From the NCBI GenBank assembly GCA_020073165.1, contig JAIQFP010000007.1:1-64000 (forward strand): a DNA stretch of 64,000 nucleotides, in the 5' to 3' direction. This document shows positions 19,127-28,667 of this stretch, piece by piece. Position numbers and translations under genes: made by a program. The notes beneath the pieces were generated by a model. That model was not told where the DNA came from. It made no database searches and worked only from the letters and a program-made list of their open reading frames with translations. Numbering within the stretch: the first letter of the stretch is position 1; each line of letters starts with the position of its first letter. The stretch comes from Terriglobia bacterium (GTDB lineage Bacteria; Acidobacteriota; Terriglobia; Terriglobales; Acidobacteriaceae).

Positions 19127-19966
19127 ATGACCCTGCTATCCTCAAAGCTTCCCGCACAGGCACGGTTTGTGCCGCTGTTCTTCACGCTCCTGGTAGCGGC
19201 CCTTGGAATGGCTCGCCTGGGCCGTACTCATCCCACAAGCCTCCCGGCAGCCACGCTTAGGCCGGACGTTCCCCCCTCCTACGAGGACCGATTTCACGAC
19301 GGCACGCCGGACTTTCTGCGATTGACTGATACGGCCGACCGCGATGCGTTTCGCCGCTGGTTCACGCTGCTCGTGGACTACGAATCGCTGCTGCCCGCAG
19401 ACGAGCGACCGGCAGAAATCAGTGACTGCGCCGCTCTCATCCGCTTTGCTTATCGCGGGGCGTTGCATGGGCATGACGCGGGATGGATGGTTGAGACCGG
19501 ACTGGAGTCGCTGCCCAGCGTGCCTTCCGTGCAGAAGTACCGATATCCCTACACTCCTTTGGGTGCGGGCCTGCTGCGAGTAAAGTCCGGGGCATTCGCA
19601 GCGGAGGACGTGAGCAACGGCGCATTTGCCCAGTTTGCCGACGCGAGAAATCTTCGCCAGTTGAACACCCACTTCATCAGCCGGGATATTCGACAAGCGC
19701 GGCCCGGAGACCTGCTGTTCTACCGGCAACTGGAGCAGAACGAGCCGTATCACTCCATGATTTTCGTGGGCCGAAGCCAGTTCGATGGGGACCAGGCCCC
19801 TCTCGTGATCTATCACACCGGGCCGATCGGCAAGGAAAAGGGCGAGATTCGGCGGGTGCGTGTGGATGATCTCTTGCAACATCCTTCACCCCGCTGGCGG
19901 CCGATTCCGGGGAACAGCAATTTCCTGGGGGTGTACCGTTGGAACATCTTGCGGGAAACAGAGTGA
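19127..19966 (+). CDS. DUF1175 family protein
   Basis: 279 residues with an N-terminal hydrophobic segment ([19 protein letters not shown]) that should export or anchor it. It has a papain/NlpC-like look: [19 protein letters not shown] carries a Cys in a C-A-A-L-I-R-F-A-Y context, and the later [10 protein letters not shown]...[11 protein letters not shown] supplies a His, as in amidase-type cysteine peptidases. DUF1175 (E. coli YfaT) is known as a neighbour of the alpha-2-macroglobulin YfaS. The stop overlaps the A2M start (TGATG), so the two are coupled. A peptidoglycan or peptide amidase role is inference from motif order. The frame is open upstream to 18932 inside the VOC gene, but the signal peptide sets the start. 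Confidence 0.82.
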   Translation: MTLLSSKLPAQARFVPLFFTLLVAALGMARLGRTHPTSLPAATLRPDVPPSYEDRFHDGTPDFLRLTDTADRDAFRRWFTLLVDYESLLPADERPAEISDCAALIRFAYRGALHGHDAGWMVETGLESLPSVPSVQKYRYPYTPLGAGLLRVKSGAFAAEDVSNGAFAQFADARNLRQLNTHFISRDIRQARPGDLLFYRQLEQNEPYHSMIFVGRSQFDGDQAPLVIYHTGPIGKEKGEIRRVRVDDLLQHPSPRWRPIPGNSNFLGVYRWNILRETE

Positions 19967-22900
19967 TGAGCAGCCATCTGAGACTACGACTCTGCACTAC
20001 GTTGCTCCTCTTGTTTGCGGCGCTGCCCGCGATGGCGCGTGAGCCCTATTTTTCCCTCAGCAGCGATCGCAGCTACATGCCCGGCGAAAAGCCGGTGGTG
20101 AACGTGTATTCCTCCGGGGTCGAGACCTTGGAGTTCCGCGTTTACCGCGTCAACGATCCGCTGCAGTTTTTTCAGAAGTTGGATGACGTCCACAGCTTTG
20201 GCCACGTATCCCCCAAAGAGCAGATCGAACAGCGCACCTGGCTGGAGCGTTTCCACGACTGGAAGCACAACCTCTGGGTGCGGCTGCGGGATTTTATTCG
20301 CGAGCAATTCTCTGCGCAGGCGCGTGCCGAGATTCGCCAGGCACAGGCAGCCCGCAACAAAGTCACCGGTGAAGCGGTGTTTGCCCAGGTTCCGCTGCTG
20401 AACTCCAGGCAGTTGGTGGCGCGCTGGCGCCAGGCGATGGGTTCGCAGCTTCTCTCTGAGAACCTGCCGGTGCCGCTGGATGCTCTCAATTCCGGTGTGT
20501 ACGTGGTCGAGGCCACCGAAGGAACTCTGCGCGCCTACACAGTAATCCTGGTCAGCGAGATGGCCATGGTCACCAAGTCGGCGCCGGGACAGGTGCTGGC
20601 CTACGTGGTCGATCGCCGCAGCGGCCAGCCGGTTCCCAATGCTTCGATCGTGGTCTGGGCGAACAGGAAAGAGTTAGCCCGCATGCAGACCGACGCGCAG
20701 GGTCTGGCGCAGACCTCCGTCAAGTACGAACGACCTGGCCTAAACGAAGAAGGAGCATGGCTGGAGAACGTCTGGATCCTGGCGCAGCACGGGGACGATC
20801 CCGCCATCGTTGCACCGTATTCGTTTAACTTGAGCAGCAATCCCAGCGAGGATTGGGTCGGGTACATCTACACCGACCGCCCGGTGTACCGGCCTGGACA
20901 CACCGTGCACTTCAAAGGGATCGTGCGCAATCACAATGGGGAACGCTATGCGGTTCCAGCGGGAACCAAGGTCCAGGCTCAGATCACCGATCAGAACGGC
21001 AAGCAGCTGTTCCAGCAGGATCTGACGCTCTCGCCCTTTGGCACGGTGCATGGTGACTTTGACGTTCCGCAAGCGGCGGCCCTGGGCTACTACTCGATTA
21101 CTCTGCGGCACGAGCAGGCTGTGATGGCGGGCGGCTTCAACGTGGAGGAGTACAAGAAGCCCGAGTACCAGGTCAAAGTTACGCCGGAGAAAGCGCGTGT
21201 GCTCCAAGGCGACATCATCAAGGCCACCATCGAGGCGCGCTACTACTTTGGCGAGCCGGTGGCGAGCGGCAAAGTGAAGTACGTGGTTCACACCATGCCG
21301 TACTGGTCGGGGTTTGCGGAGCAGGACGAGGAAGACTCCGGCAACTCTGCCGGCGAGGGCGAGGAAGGCGAAGACGAAAGCTACTACGGCGGCGAGCAGG
21401 AATCCGAGCAGAGCGGCACGCTCGACGCCAATGGCCGGCTGACGATCACGGTTCCCACCAAGCCCAGCCCCAACAAGCGCGACTTGCGCTATCGCATTGA
21501 AGCCCGCGTGATGGATGCCAGCAACCGCGAAATTTCCGGCTACAACTACGTGCTGGCCACCTACGGAAGTTTCCAGATCGCGGTGCGCGGCCAGAGCTAC
21601 CTCTACCGCAAGGGCGACACCGCGCAGTTCACGGTGGAAGCGCGCGACTACGACAACAACCCGGTGCAAACCGCGGTCCACGTGGAATTGGTTCGCCACT
21701 TCTGGCAGCGGCCGGGTTCCAGGGATGTTGTCCTGCTGGCGCAGGATGTACAGACGGCCGCCGACGGCACGGCACGAGTCGGCGTTCCATTGAACGAGAC
21801 TGGCGATCTGCTGGTACGGGCGACAGCAAGAACTTCCGAGAGCCGCGAGGTCTCCGCTACGACCTATGTCTGGGTGCCCGGCGCAGAAGAGAGCTGGTAC
21901 GGCGGGGCCCAGCGGGAGATCAAGATCATTCCCGACAAGAAGTCCTACAGTGTGGGCGACACCGCCAAGTTGCTGCTGCTCACGGGCGTTCCGGAGTCAT
22001 ACATTCTGGTCACCACCGAAGCTCGCACTTTGCAGACGAAACAGGTGATCAAGGCCACCGGGCCAAGCGTGACGGTTGAGATTCCAATCGGCGCCGATGA
22101 TCAGCCCAACGTCTACGTTAGCGCGACGTTCATTCGTGACAACGCGCTGTACCAGTCATCGAAGAATCTCAAGGTTCCGGCCGTGCAGCAGGTTCTCAAC
22201 GTGGCTGTGGAGCCCAGCAAGAAGCAATTTCAGCCCGGCGAACCCGCCACGTATAACATCACGGCGAAGGACGCGAGCGGGAAGGCGGTAAGCGGTGAGT
22301 TCAGCGTCGGCGTGGTAGATGAAGCCATCTACGCTATTCATCCCGACCTCACCCAGAGCATTGCGACTTTCTTTTACGGCGACACTTACAACCGTGTGTA
22401 CACCGACTCTTCGCTTAGTTTTTATTTCCACGGCGAGGCCGGCAAGCGGCAAATGCAACTGGCGGGCAAGCTGGCGTACCGGCCGCTGGCGCAGCTAAAG
22501 CCCAGCGAAGCCCTGGTGCAGCCCAATATCCGCAAGGCTTTTCCCGACACCGCACTGTGGCTCGCCAATGTCACCACCAACGCCCAGGGACAGGCGCAAG
22601 CCAAGCTGGAGTTTCCTGATTCACTGACGACTTGGCGCACCACGGTTCGCGGGGTCACGCTTGATACCAAAGTTGGCAGCGCCGTGGACCGCGTGATCGT
22701 GCGCAAGAATCTGATGGTGCGCCTGTCGGTGCCGCGCTTCTTCCGCCAGGGAGATGAGATTACGGTCTCCGCACTGGTGCACAACTACCTGGAGAACACC
22801 AAGACGGTGCAGGTTTCAATGGACTTGACCGGCCTGGAAGTGATCGAAGGCGCCAGCAGGCAAATCACGGTGCCGAACCGCGGCGAAGCACAAGCCGACT

Positions 22901-24636
22901 GGCGCGTGCGCGTGCAGAACGTCCGCGAGGCCACCCTGCTGGCCAAGGCGCTGACCAACGAAGAGTCCGATGCGATGGAGCTCACTCTTCCTGTCGTGCC
23001 GTTCGGGGTGAAGCTGGCAGATGCCAAGGCGGGATCGATCTCCGACAACAACGGCCAGGCGGAGGAGACAATCACGTTCCCGGCCGGCACAGAGCCATCG
23101 TCACACAGCCTCGATATCACTGTTACGCCTTCAGTCGCCGGAACCATCCTGAGCGCGCTGCAATACCTGACCACCTATCCCTACGGCTGCACCGAGCAGA
23201 CCATGTCCAGCTTCCTGCCCAATATCATCGTGGCCAAGACGCTGTCTGATCTGCACATCGAGTACAAGGGCGACAAAACCGAACTCGAGAAGAAGATTCG
23301 CGCCGGCCTGGGCCGCCTCTACGACTACCAGCATGAAGATGGTGGCTGGGGCTGGTGGAAGGACGACGAAAGCCAGGTCTTTATGACTGCCTATGTCGTA
23401 TCCGGCCTGGCACAGTCAAATGCCGCTGGATATGAGGTGAAGCCCGACGTCCTGGCCAAGGCAAAACAGTTCTTACAGGGCGCATTGCAGAAGTATCCGC
23501 GGATGCGGGCGGATCTCCGAGCCTATGTGGTTTACGCGCTGTCGCAGAGCGGCACTCGCGATGCCGCGACGCTGGAGCGCGCCTGGCAAGACCGCGACAA
23601 GATGTCAGCACAAGGGCTGGCACTGCTCGGGATGATCCTGGTTTGGCAAAGCGACAGCCGCGCGGGAGAGATCGCGAGCAGCCTGGAGAAGTTGGCCAAG
23701 GTGGATGACGCGCAGGCGTACTGGCCTTCGCAGTACGACTATCTGATGGAGTTTGAGTTCGACGATGCCCCGGAGACCACCGCCCTGGCAGTGAAGCTGA
23801 TCAGCCAGGTACATCCCCAGAGCCCGCTTTTGCCGAAGGCTGCGTTGTGGCTGGTAGACCATCGCGACGATGGCGAGTACTGGTACTCCACCAAGCAGAC
23901 CGCAATGGTAATTTTTGGGCTCACGGAATATCTGAAAACCAGCCACGAGCTGGAGGCTGACTTTACCGCCGATGTGCTGGTGAATGGCAAGCCGGTGCTC
24001 ACCCGCAAGTTCACCAAGGCAGACACCATGACCGCCGCGGCCGCGGTCATCCACCTCACGCCGGATCAGCTTGCCGCCGGCGAGAACAAGCTTCAAGTCC
24101 GTAAGAGCGGCGTGGGGCGGCTCTACTACTCGGCGCGCGAAGAGTACTACTCCACCGAGAAGAAGCTGTTCCAGAGCAACCAGCTTTCGTTGAACATTAC
24201 GCGTGACTACTTCCGGCTGGTGCCAGGCACGGAGAAAGGCAGCGAAGGCGAAAAGATTGTCTATCATCTCGAGCCGCTCAGCGGCACGCTGGCTCCCGGC
24301 GATGTGGTCGCAGTGCGGCTGACCGTAGGCGGTGGCGAGTGGCGGTACCTGATGATCGAAGACCCGATCCCCGCAGGCGCCGAGTTCCTGGAGCGCGACG
24401 ACCTCTACGAGATCAAGGACCGCCCCGCCTGGTGGGGATACTGGTTCTCACGCCGCGAGTTCCATGATGACCGCGCCGCCGCCTTCCAGACCTGGTTCAA
24501 CCAGCGGCAGACCTATTTCTATCTGATGAAGATTGTGAACCCGGGCAAGTTCCGGGTCAGCCCGGCGCTGGTGGAGCCGATGTATCAGCCGTCGGTACTC
24601 TCGACTACCGATGCCCTCACCGTGGAGGTGAAGTGA
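19966..24636 (+). CDS. Bacterial alpha-2-macroglobulin (YfaS type)
   Basis: 1556 residues with a signal peptide (TTLLLLFAALPAMA) and no lipobox. It contains A2M MG-type modules (GYIYTDRPVYRPGHTVHFKG is the MG2 hallmark), an acidic Gly/Glu insert around residues 458-485, the bait/ANA region (FPDTALWLANVTTNAQG, FPDSLTTWRTTVRG) and the thioester-domain sequence YPYGCTEQ. The Cys1075-x-x-Gln1078 pair needed for an internal thioester is kept. Periplasmic A2Ms trap attacking proteases and usually pair with PBP1C (PbpC) to protect or repair peptidoglycan. Here the partners are DUF1175 upstream (TGATG overlap), a membrane protein downstream (ATG overlap of 1 nt), and convergent SpoIID and PBP genes. 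Confidence 0.93.
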   Translation: MSSHLRLRLCTTLLLLFAALPAMAREPYFSLSSDRSYMPGEKPVVNVYSSGVETLEFRVYRVNDPLQFFQKLDDVHSFGHVSPKEQIEQRTWLERFHDWKHNLWVRLRDFIREQFSAQARAEIRQAQAARNKVTGEAVFAQVPLLNSRQLVARWRQAMGSQLLSENLPVPLDALNSGVYVVEATEGTLRAYTVILVSEMAMVTKSAPGQVLAYVVDRRSGQPVPNASIVVWANRKELARMQTDAQGLAQTSVKYERPGLNEEGAWLENVWILAQHGDDPAIVAPYSFNLSSNPSEDWVGYIYTDRPVYRPGHTVHFKGIVRNHNGERYAVPAGTKVQAQITDQNGKQLFQQDLTLSPFGTVHGDFDVPQAAALGYYSITLRHEQAVMAGGFNVEEYKKPEYQVKVTPEKARVLQGDIIKATIEARYYFGEPVASGKVKYVVHTMPYWSGFAEQDEEDSGNSAGEGEEGEDESYYGGEQESEQSGTLDANGRLTITVPTKPSPNKRDLRYRIEARVMDASNREISGYNYVLATYGSFQIAVRGQSYLYRKGDTAQFTVEARDYDNNPVQTAVHVELVRHFWQRPGSRDVVLLAQDVQTAADGTARVGVPLNETGDLLVRATARTSESREVSATTYVWVPGAEESWYGGAQREIKIIPDKKSYSVGDTAKLLLLTGVPESYILVTTEARTLQTKQVIKATGPSVTVEIPIGADDQPNVYVSATFIRDNALYQSSKNLKVPAVQQVLNVAVEPSKKQFQPGEPATYNITAKDASGKAVSGEFSVGVVDEAIYAIHPDLTQSIATFFYGDTYNRVYTDSSLSFYFHGEAGKRQMQLAGKLAYRPLAQLKPSEALVQPNIRKAFPDTALWLANVTTNAQGQAQAKLEFPDSLTTWRTTVRGVTLDTKVGSAVDRVIVRKNLMVRLSVPRFFRQGDEITVSALVHNYLENTKTVQVSMDLTGLEVIEGASRQITVPNRGEAQADWRVRVQNVREATLLAKALTNEESDAMELTLPVVPFGVKLADAKAGSISDNNGQAEETITFPAGTEPSSHSLDITVTPSVAGTILSALQYLTTYPYGCTEQTMSSFLPNIIVAKTLSDLHIEYKGDKTELEKKIRAGLGRLYDYQHEDGGWGWWKDDESQVFMTAYVVSGLAQSNAAGYEVKPDVLAKAKQFLQGALQKYPRMRADLRAYVVYALSQSGTRDAATLERAWQDRDKMSAQGLALLGMILVWQSDSRAGEIASSLEKLAKVDDAQAYWPSQYDYLMEFEFDDAPETTALAVKLISQVHPQSPLLPKAALWLVDHRDDGEYWYSTKQTAMVIFGLTEYLKTSHELEADFTADVLVNGKPVLTRKFTKADTMTAAAAVIHLTPDQLAAGENKLQVRKSGVGRLYYSAREEYYSTEKKLFQSNQLSLNITRDYFRLVPGTEKGSEGEKIVYHLEPLSGTLAPGDVVAVRLTVGGGEWRYLMIEDPIPAGAEFLERDDLYEIKDRPAWWGYWFSRREFHDDRAAAFQTWFNQRQTYFYLMKIVNPGKFRVSPALVEPMYQPSVLSTTDALTVEVK

Positions 24637-25421
24637 TGAACACTCTGCGGGAAGCCATGGCAATGGCGTGGTCGAGCAAACGGGTCTGGCTATTGCAGTT
24701 CCTGCTCAATCCCGTGCTGTTCGCGCTCGGGGTGTGGTGGCTCACCATTCCTGAGGCGCGCATCTGGCAGCTGGGGTTGAGCGCGTTGCTGGCGTTAGTG
24801 GTGGTCGTGGGCGCGCTGTGGCTGCAGGCGGGAACTCTGGTGTACTTCGCAGGCGAACAGGAGCCCGGTGCGGCATTTCGCTGGGTGGAACGGACGTTGG
24901 TAGCATTCGCCGCGTGGGTCCTGGTGGCGGGGGTGTGCTTGTGCCTGGTCGAAAGTTGGAGCCACCAGACTTATCAGTATGCCAGCTATTTCCGCTCCAT
25001 CCTGCCCATGGGTGTTCGACGGTACGTCAGCGACCCGCAGCTGGTTTTGTCTATGAACCTGTTGTTCTGGGTCCTATTCTGGGTCATCACCCCCGGTCTG
25101 CTTCTGCCGCTGGGCCTGCAAATGGCGAAGCGCGGATTTCGAGGACTTGGAAAAGATGGCTGGCGAGTTTGGGCGCGAACAGTTCGCGTGCGTCAGTATT
25201 GGGCGGTCTTAATGGCGCTGGCACTGTTAGGTGTCCGCCTGCCACAGGGGTTTATCGGCTGGGTGCCGAAGATAGCGTCTGTCAGCGGCCAGACGGCCAG
25301 CATGGTTCTGCGTTTCCTGGTCGCCTGGACCATTGCCGTCACAGCGTGGGTCGTACTGGCCTCAGTGGTGGGCAGGTTCGGCCGCGAGGGCAGCCAGGTT
25401 GGCGGGGAGTCCGCGAGCTAG
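24636..25421 (+). CDS. Integral membrane protein of the A2M operon
   Basis: 261 residues with about six hydrophobic segments (LQFLLNPVLFALGVWWL, LLALVVVVGALWLQAG, FAAWVLVAGVCLCLVES, LLFWVLFWVITPGLLLPLG, WAVLMALALLGVRL, FLVAWTIAVTAWVVLASVVG). ATG 24636 overlaps the A2M stop by one base. No family is recognised. Size and layout recall the membrane protein at 47142, but similarity is not evident from reading. The last 60 bp overlap the 3' end of the convergent SpoIID gene. A role in anchoring or exporting the A2M/DUF1175 pair is an inference from the operon alone. Confidence 0.8.
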   Translation: MNTLREAMAMAWSSKRVWLLQFLLNPVLFALGVWWLTIPEARIWQLGLSALLALVVVVGALWLQAGTLVYFAGEQEPGAAFRWVERTLVAFAAWVLVAGVCLCLVESWSHQTYQYASYFRSILPMGVRRYVSDPQLVLSMNLLFWVLFWVITPGLLLPLGLQMAKRGFRGLGKDGWRVWARTVRVRQYWAVLMALALLGVRLPQGFIGWVPKIASVSGQTASMVLRFLVAWTIAVTAWVVLASVVGRFGREGSQVGGESAS

Positions 25422-27101
25422 CCAGCTGGTGACTGTGTCTTTGCCATTCTGCTGAACCAAAGCTGCCACTCGCGCGCGCGCCGCGGCGTAGGCCTGTTCC
25501 ATCTGCCCTCGGTCTTCGGCGTGTTGAAACATTTTCTCCAGGTTCTGACTCGCCGGCGGATCGGTGTGACCCGCCGCCGCAGGATCCGAAAGATAGAGCA
25601 CGATACCTTCACGGAACCACAGCGGCAGTCCACGCCGGGCGTGCGCTTCGACTAGTAGATGGATGAACTCGTGGCGCAATGTACTATCGAGTGCCGAATG
25701 AGCACGCAAGAGCGCCGCCGGTTGCATGCGGACCGTGTGCCCCCGCGTGCTCGCTGCCACCCACCCCGGCTCTCCAGTCGAATCGCGGTAGGTATCGAGC
25801 GAAGGATAGACCTTGAGCCGTGGCCGGAAGTCGAAGCGCAGTCCGGTCGCGCTCTCAGCTTCGCGCATCAGTTTCTCTCCGGCCGCGATGAGCAGCACGT
25901 CTTCCCTACCCTGGGTCGTGACCAGTTCCAGTCGTTCGCTGCTTTGCGATTCCCATGCCAGCCCTTGGGAGGTGACGCCGAGACTGGTCCCCGGGTAGTA
26001 GAACGCGAGGATTTCATGGTAGGTTTTTCCCTCTCTTCCCATTTCTTCCGCACCGGCCTGGCAGAGTCCCACGCCGTGCCCGGAGCCGCGCCCAATGAAG
26101 GTGATTTGGTCGCCTGAGTTGCGCAGGTCGTAGAGGTCGCTGCGGATCTGGTTCCAGCCCAGGGCGCGATCCACGGCGAATCGGAAACTGGAAGCAGACA
26201 TGGTCGCATTCGTATCCGCCGTCCCGGTGAAGTGCAGTTTGAGCGCACGTCCCGCAGCCGTCCGTGACTTGACTTCCAAGGCTTTCCACCCGGCGGGCGG
26301 ACGCAGTCCTGCCACAACCAGGGCCGTCTCCAACTCAGCCTTCGCGAAGCTCGAGTGCCACTGGCTGCCGTTGCTGCGCGAGCAATAAGGATCGGTGTGT
26401 TCCCGGAGATAGGGCAACTTGTGACCGGGCCAGACGTCGGCTGCATCCGCTGTGGTGCCACCGCAGTTCTGATGATAGTAGGTGGCCGCCGGACGACCCT
26501 CGTACCAGAGCAACTCGCCCTCCGTGGCCTCCACTGCGGCCCGAATGCGGTCGTTGATGGCGCTGAAACGAAAGTCCTGACAGTGGGTGGTATCGCAAAA
26601 ATCGAAAGCCTCGGTCTTGTGGCGCCCGCGGAAATGCACGGCGAACGTCCGCGCCGCCACCGCCATGGCCTGCAAAGACTGATCGGATTGTTGATTGCCG
26701 CTCTCGGCCGCCAGCACCGCCGCAACATAGTCTTCCAACGGCAAGCGGAGCGTGAGCAATAGCCAGGGGCCGCGGGCGCGAATCTCCAGGGGAAACGCAG
26801 CCTCGAATACCGGGTGTTGAAAACCAGCCAGCCGGTAGGCACCGGTAATCAGGATCGACGCGTAATTCTGCGATTGCCCGGCAATATGCAGGCGGCCGTC
26901 GGCCGCATCAATCTGCAGACTGTCGCGCAGGGTTGAATCGTGGCAAGTCGCGCAGGCCCTCCACCGCACAGCGCCACTTGTAGGTGAAATCGTGAGACTG
27001 GAGGGAGGCAGTAGCGAGTAGAGGCGAACCTTAATTTCCGTCGCCTGCGCCGCAGCCGGCACCGGCGCCAGCAGCATTGCCAGCAGGAGTACCCGTCTCA
27101 T
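25362..27101 (-). CDS. SpoIID/LytB-domain protein fused to HExxH metallopeptidase-like domain
   Basis: 579 residues with signal peptide MRRVLLLAMLLAPVPAAAQA. SpoIID proteins are lytic transglycosylases of denuded glycan. The core is seen in LRLPLEDYVAAVLAAESG with the expected catalytic Glu133, AMAVAARTFAV, FCDTTHCQDF (Cys169/His173/Cys174) and ATYYHQNCGGTT, then IGRGSGHGVGLCQAGAEEM. The C-terminal ~190 residues carry LRHEFIHLLVE (H477-E-x-x-H481) followed by LPLWFREGI, the layout of gluzincin peptidase-MA domains. An unusual CATCH (C50-x-x-C53-H) sits just after the signal peptide. The start codon overlaps the PBP stop upstream (ATGA), so the two are co-translated. It probably remodels periplasmic peptidoglycan. 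Confidence 0.88.
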   Translation of the reverse strand: MRRVLLLAMLLAPVPAAAQATEIKVRLYSLLPPSSLTISPTSGAVRWRACATCHDSTLRDSLQIDAADGRLHIAGQSQNYASILITGAYRLAGFQHPVFEAAFPLEIRARGPWLLLTLRLPLEDYVAAVLAAESGNQQSDQSLQAMAVAARTFAVHFRGRHKTEAFDFCDTTHCQDFRFSAINDRIRAAVEATEGELLWYEGRPAATYYHQNCGGTTADAADVWPGHKLPYLREHTDPYCSRSNGSQWHSSFAKAELETALVVAGLRPPAGWKALEVKSRTAAGRALKLHFTGTADTNATMSASSFRFAVDRALGWNQIRSDLYDLRNSGDQITFIGRGSGHGVGLCQAGAEEMGREGKTYHEILAFYYPGTSLGVTSQGLAWESQSSERLELVTTQGREDVLLIAAGEKLMREAESATGLRFDFRPRLKVYPSLDTYRDSTGEPGWVAASTRGHTVRMQPAALLRAHSALDSTLRHEFIHLLVEAHARRGLPLWFREGIVLYLSDPAAAGHTDPPASQNLEKMFQHAEDRGQMEQAYAAARARVAALVQQNGKDTVTSWLARGLPANLAALAAEPAHH

Positions 27102-28021
27102 CGCTCACCTCGCGCCTGCTGGTAGGTGGTGAAAATTCTGCGGGCCAGGGCAGCAGCGTCCCTGCCGCGCGCATGCTCCAGATAAACCACCAGCACAATT
27201 TCGGGATGATCTGCCGGAGCGTAGCCAGCGAACCAACCGTGCGTGAGCGGCGAGGTCGCTGACCGCGCAGTTCCGGTCTTACCGGCTACGACCATCCCGT
27301 CGGGCTGAGCCGGATGGGCCATCCCATACTCGGTAGAGTTCTTCAACCCTTGTGAGACGACTTCCCAGGCTGCATCGGAACTGCGGCTCACGTCTTGCCG
27401 CAACGCCAGTCCCCGGTAGGCATTCAGCAACCCAAGCGGCGTGACTGCAATTCCCTCTTCTCCCAGCGCGAGCAACTGAAGCTGCTCCCGGCTCTCGGGA
27501 TTACGCATGCCGCCCACGGCTTCCCGGGCAGCGATGCCGGTCGGCGACAGCAGTCCTGCTCGCTGAAATTCTCCGCGGAGGTTTTCTCCCGTGAGATGCG
27601 TGGCGAACGCCGCAAAGTACGAATTACAGGAATAGGCCAGCGCCTCGGACGCGTCGAAGCCGGCGGGAATCTCCGGATGCGTGCAATCCATCGTTTGAGC
27701 CGCGATCCGCAGCTTGCGGCGGCAATAGAAGCGCTCCTGCGGATCGAAATGACCGGAGTCCAAAAGCGCGAGCAGGGTAAAGGGCTTGATGGCAGAGCCG
27801 GGAGCCGCCAGGCGCTGCGCGGCCACATCAAGACGGTGCTGCGCCAGAACCCTCCTCGACCCGACCTCCAGGACGACGGCAGTCCCGGACTGACCGGCCA
27901 TGGCGTGATCGACAGTCGACTGCAGTGCGTGCTGAAGACTCTGTGCCGTAGCCCAGCCGCTCGCGAGCATGACAACAGCGCCAGCCGTCCGGGCGAACCA
28001 GGGTTGATGAGGGCGAAGCAC
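27098..28021 (-). CDS. Transpeptidase-only penicillin-binding protein
   Basis: 307 residues with an N-terminal signal/anchor (AGAVVMLASGWATA). The three serine-acyltransferase motifs are all present: S76-A-I-K79 (PGSAIKP), S131-C-N133 (YSCNSYFA) and K248-T-G250 (AGKTGTAR). There is no glycosyltransferase or dimerisation domain, so it is much shorter than class B PBPs and resembles their isolated transpeptidase domain or a class D beta-lactamase-like enzyme. The start is a GTG at 28021 without a clear RBS. Coupled by 4-nt overlap to the SpoIID gene and convergent with the A2M operon, it may be this organism's counterpart of the PBP that accompanies A2M elsewhere. Lactamase versus transpeptidase activity is undecided. 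Confidence 0.88.
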   Translation of the reverse strand: MLRPHQPWFARTAGAVVMLASGWATAQSLQHALQSTVDHAMAGQSGTAVVLEVGSRRVLAQHRLDVAAQRLAAPGSAIKPFTLLALLDSGHFDPQERFYCRRKLRIAAQTMDCTHPEIPAGFDASEALAYSCNSYFAAFATHLTGENLRGEFQRAGLLSPTGIAAREAVGGMRNPESREQLQLLALGEEGIAVTPLGLLNAYRGLALRQDVSRSSDAAWEVVSQGLKNSTEYGMAHPAQPDGMVVAGKTGTARSATSPLTHGWFAGYAPADHPEIVLVVYLEHARGRDAAALARRIFTTYQQARGER

Positions 28022-28100
28022 TGGGAAAGGTTACACCGAGTCGGGCAAAATGGGATGGGCGTAAATCTCAAGCCAGGCCCATTCCCAAGGAACTCCGCAC

Positions 28101-28442
28101 TCAGTGGCGGCGCTGGGTTTCGCGCAGGATGGTGGCAAAGCTGCGGCCGCCAAAGCTGAATCCCTGCTCGATCGTCCCAGTCACTGCGACCCTGGCGCCG
28201 TTGCCCGGCACACCATAATTCTGGCTGTAAACCCACATCCGCCCGGTGCCGTCGTCGATCTCAAAAACACCCGTGCCCAGCGCGCCGAAGGAACCGGAAA
28301 CCGTCCCGGCGATGGTGACTTCCTTCCCGGCGAAATGGCCTGGGTCATTGTTGATTTTGGCGATGGTGGTGCGCTGCGGGCACCCCGCCAGGCAGAGGCC
28401 GCAAACCGCAACCACCAGTGCGGAAACAATTCTGCTGCGCAT
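28101..28442 (-). CDS. Small lipoprotein with OB-fold-like domain
   Basis: 114 residues beginning MRSRIVSALVVAVCGLCLAGC, with lipobox LAGC at Cys21. The mature part (KINNDPGHFAGKEVTIAGTV, GTGVFEIDDGTGRMWVYSQ, GARVAVTGTIEQGF) looks like a small OB/NirD-like beta-barrel seen in exported bacterial proteins that begin with 'I..I..nP..f.gk.V.v.G.V'. A GTG at 28451, three codons upstream, has GGAGG at better spacing (5 nt) and may be the true start. It stands alone upstream of the PBP gene (79-nt gap). Function unknown; possibly nucleic-acid or glycan binding by fold. Confidence 0.75.
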   Translation of the reverse strand: MRSRIVSALVVAVCGLCLAGCPQRTTIAKINNDPGHFAGKEVTIAGTVSGSFGALGTGVFEIDDGTGRMWVYSQNYGVPGNGARVAVTGTIEQGFSFGGRSFATILRETQRRH

Positions 28443-28546
28443 TGTGAGCACACAATCCTCCGATGACCGCAAGGATAACAACTTCGCAATGTTAATCCAT
28501 GTCGGATGCATGTGTGAACCCTGGAGATGGCCACGTTCTGAGGGAG

Positions 28547-28552
28547 TATAAT
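28547..28552 (+). promoter_or_regulatory. -10 element just before a terminator hairpin
   Basis: TATAAT, plus strand. The -35 region is poor. A transcript from here would begin at about 28559 and meet the hairpin at 28566-28590 almost at once. Confidence 0.4.
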
Positions 28553-28565
28553 CACCGCGAATCAC

Positions 28566-28600
28566 AGGAGCGCCTATCGAAGGCGCTCCTTTGGTTTTTT
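28566..28600 (+). terminator. Strong intrinsic terminator or attenuator
   Basis: Perfect 10-bp stem AGGAGCGCCT / AGGCGCTCCT (28566-28575 with 28581-28590), loop ATCGA, then TTGGTTTTTT. No plus-strand gene precedes it, and the DinB gene begins 68 nt downstream, so it looks like an attenuator or the end of a tiny RNA rather than the end of an operon. Confidence 0.8.
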
Positions 28601-28667
28601 GAGGCGTGGCTCAACAGCTTTTGGGTGTCTGTTCAGACCTGAATCGCACCGAAATGAGGAGGATAGG

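Noticed and set aside
27000-27101. CATCH motif as proof of a c-type cytochrome
   Set aside because: A single CxxCH in a SpoIID protein is not enough; it is reported only as an oddity.
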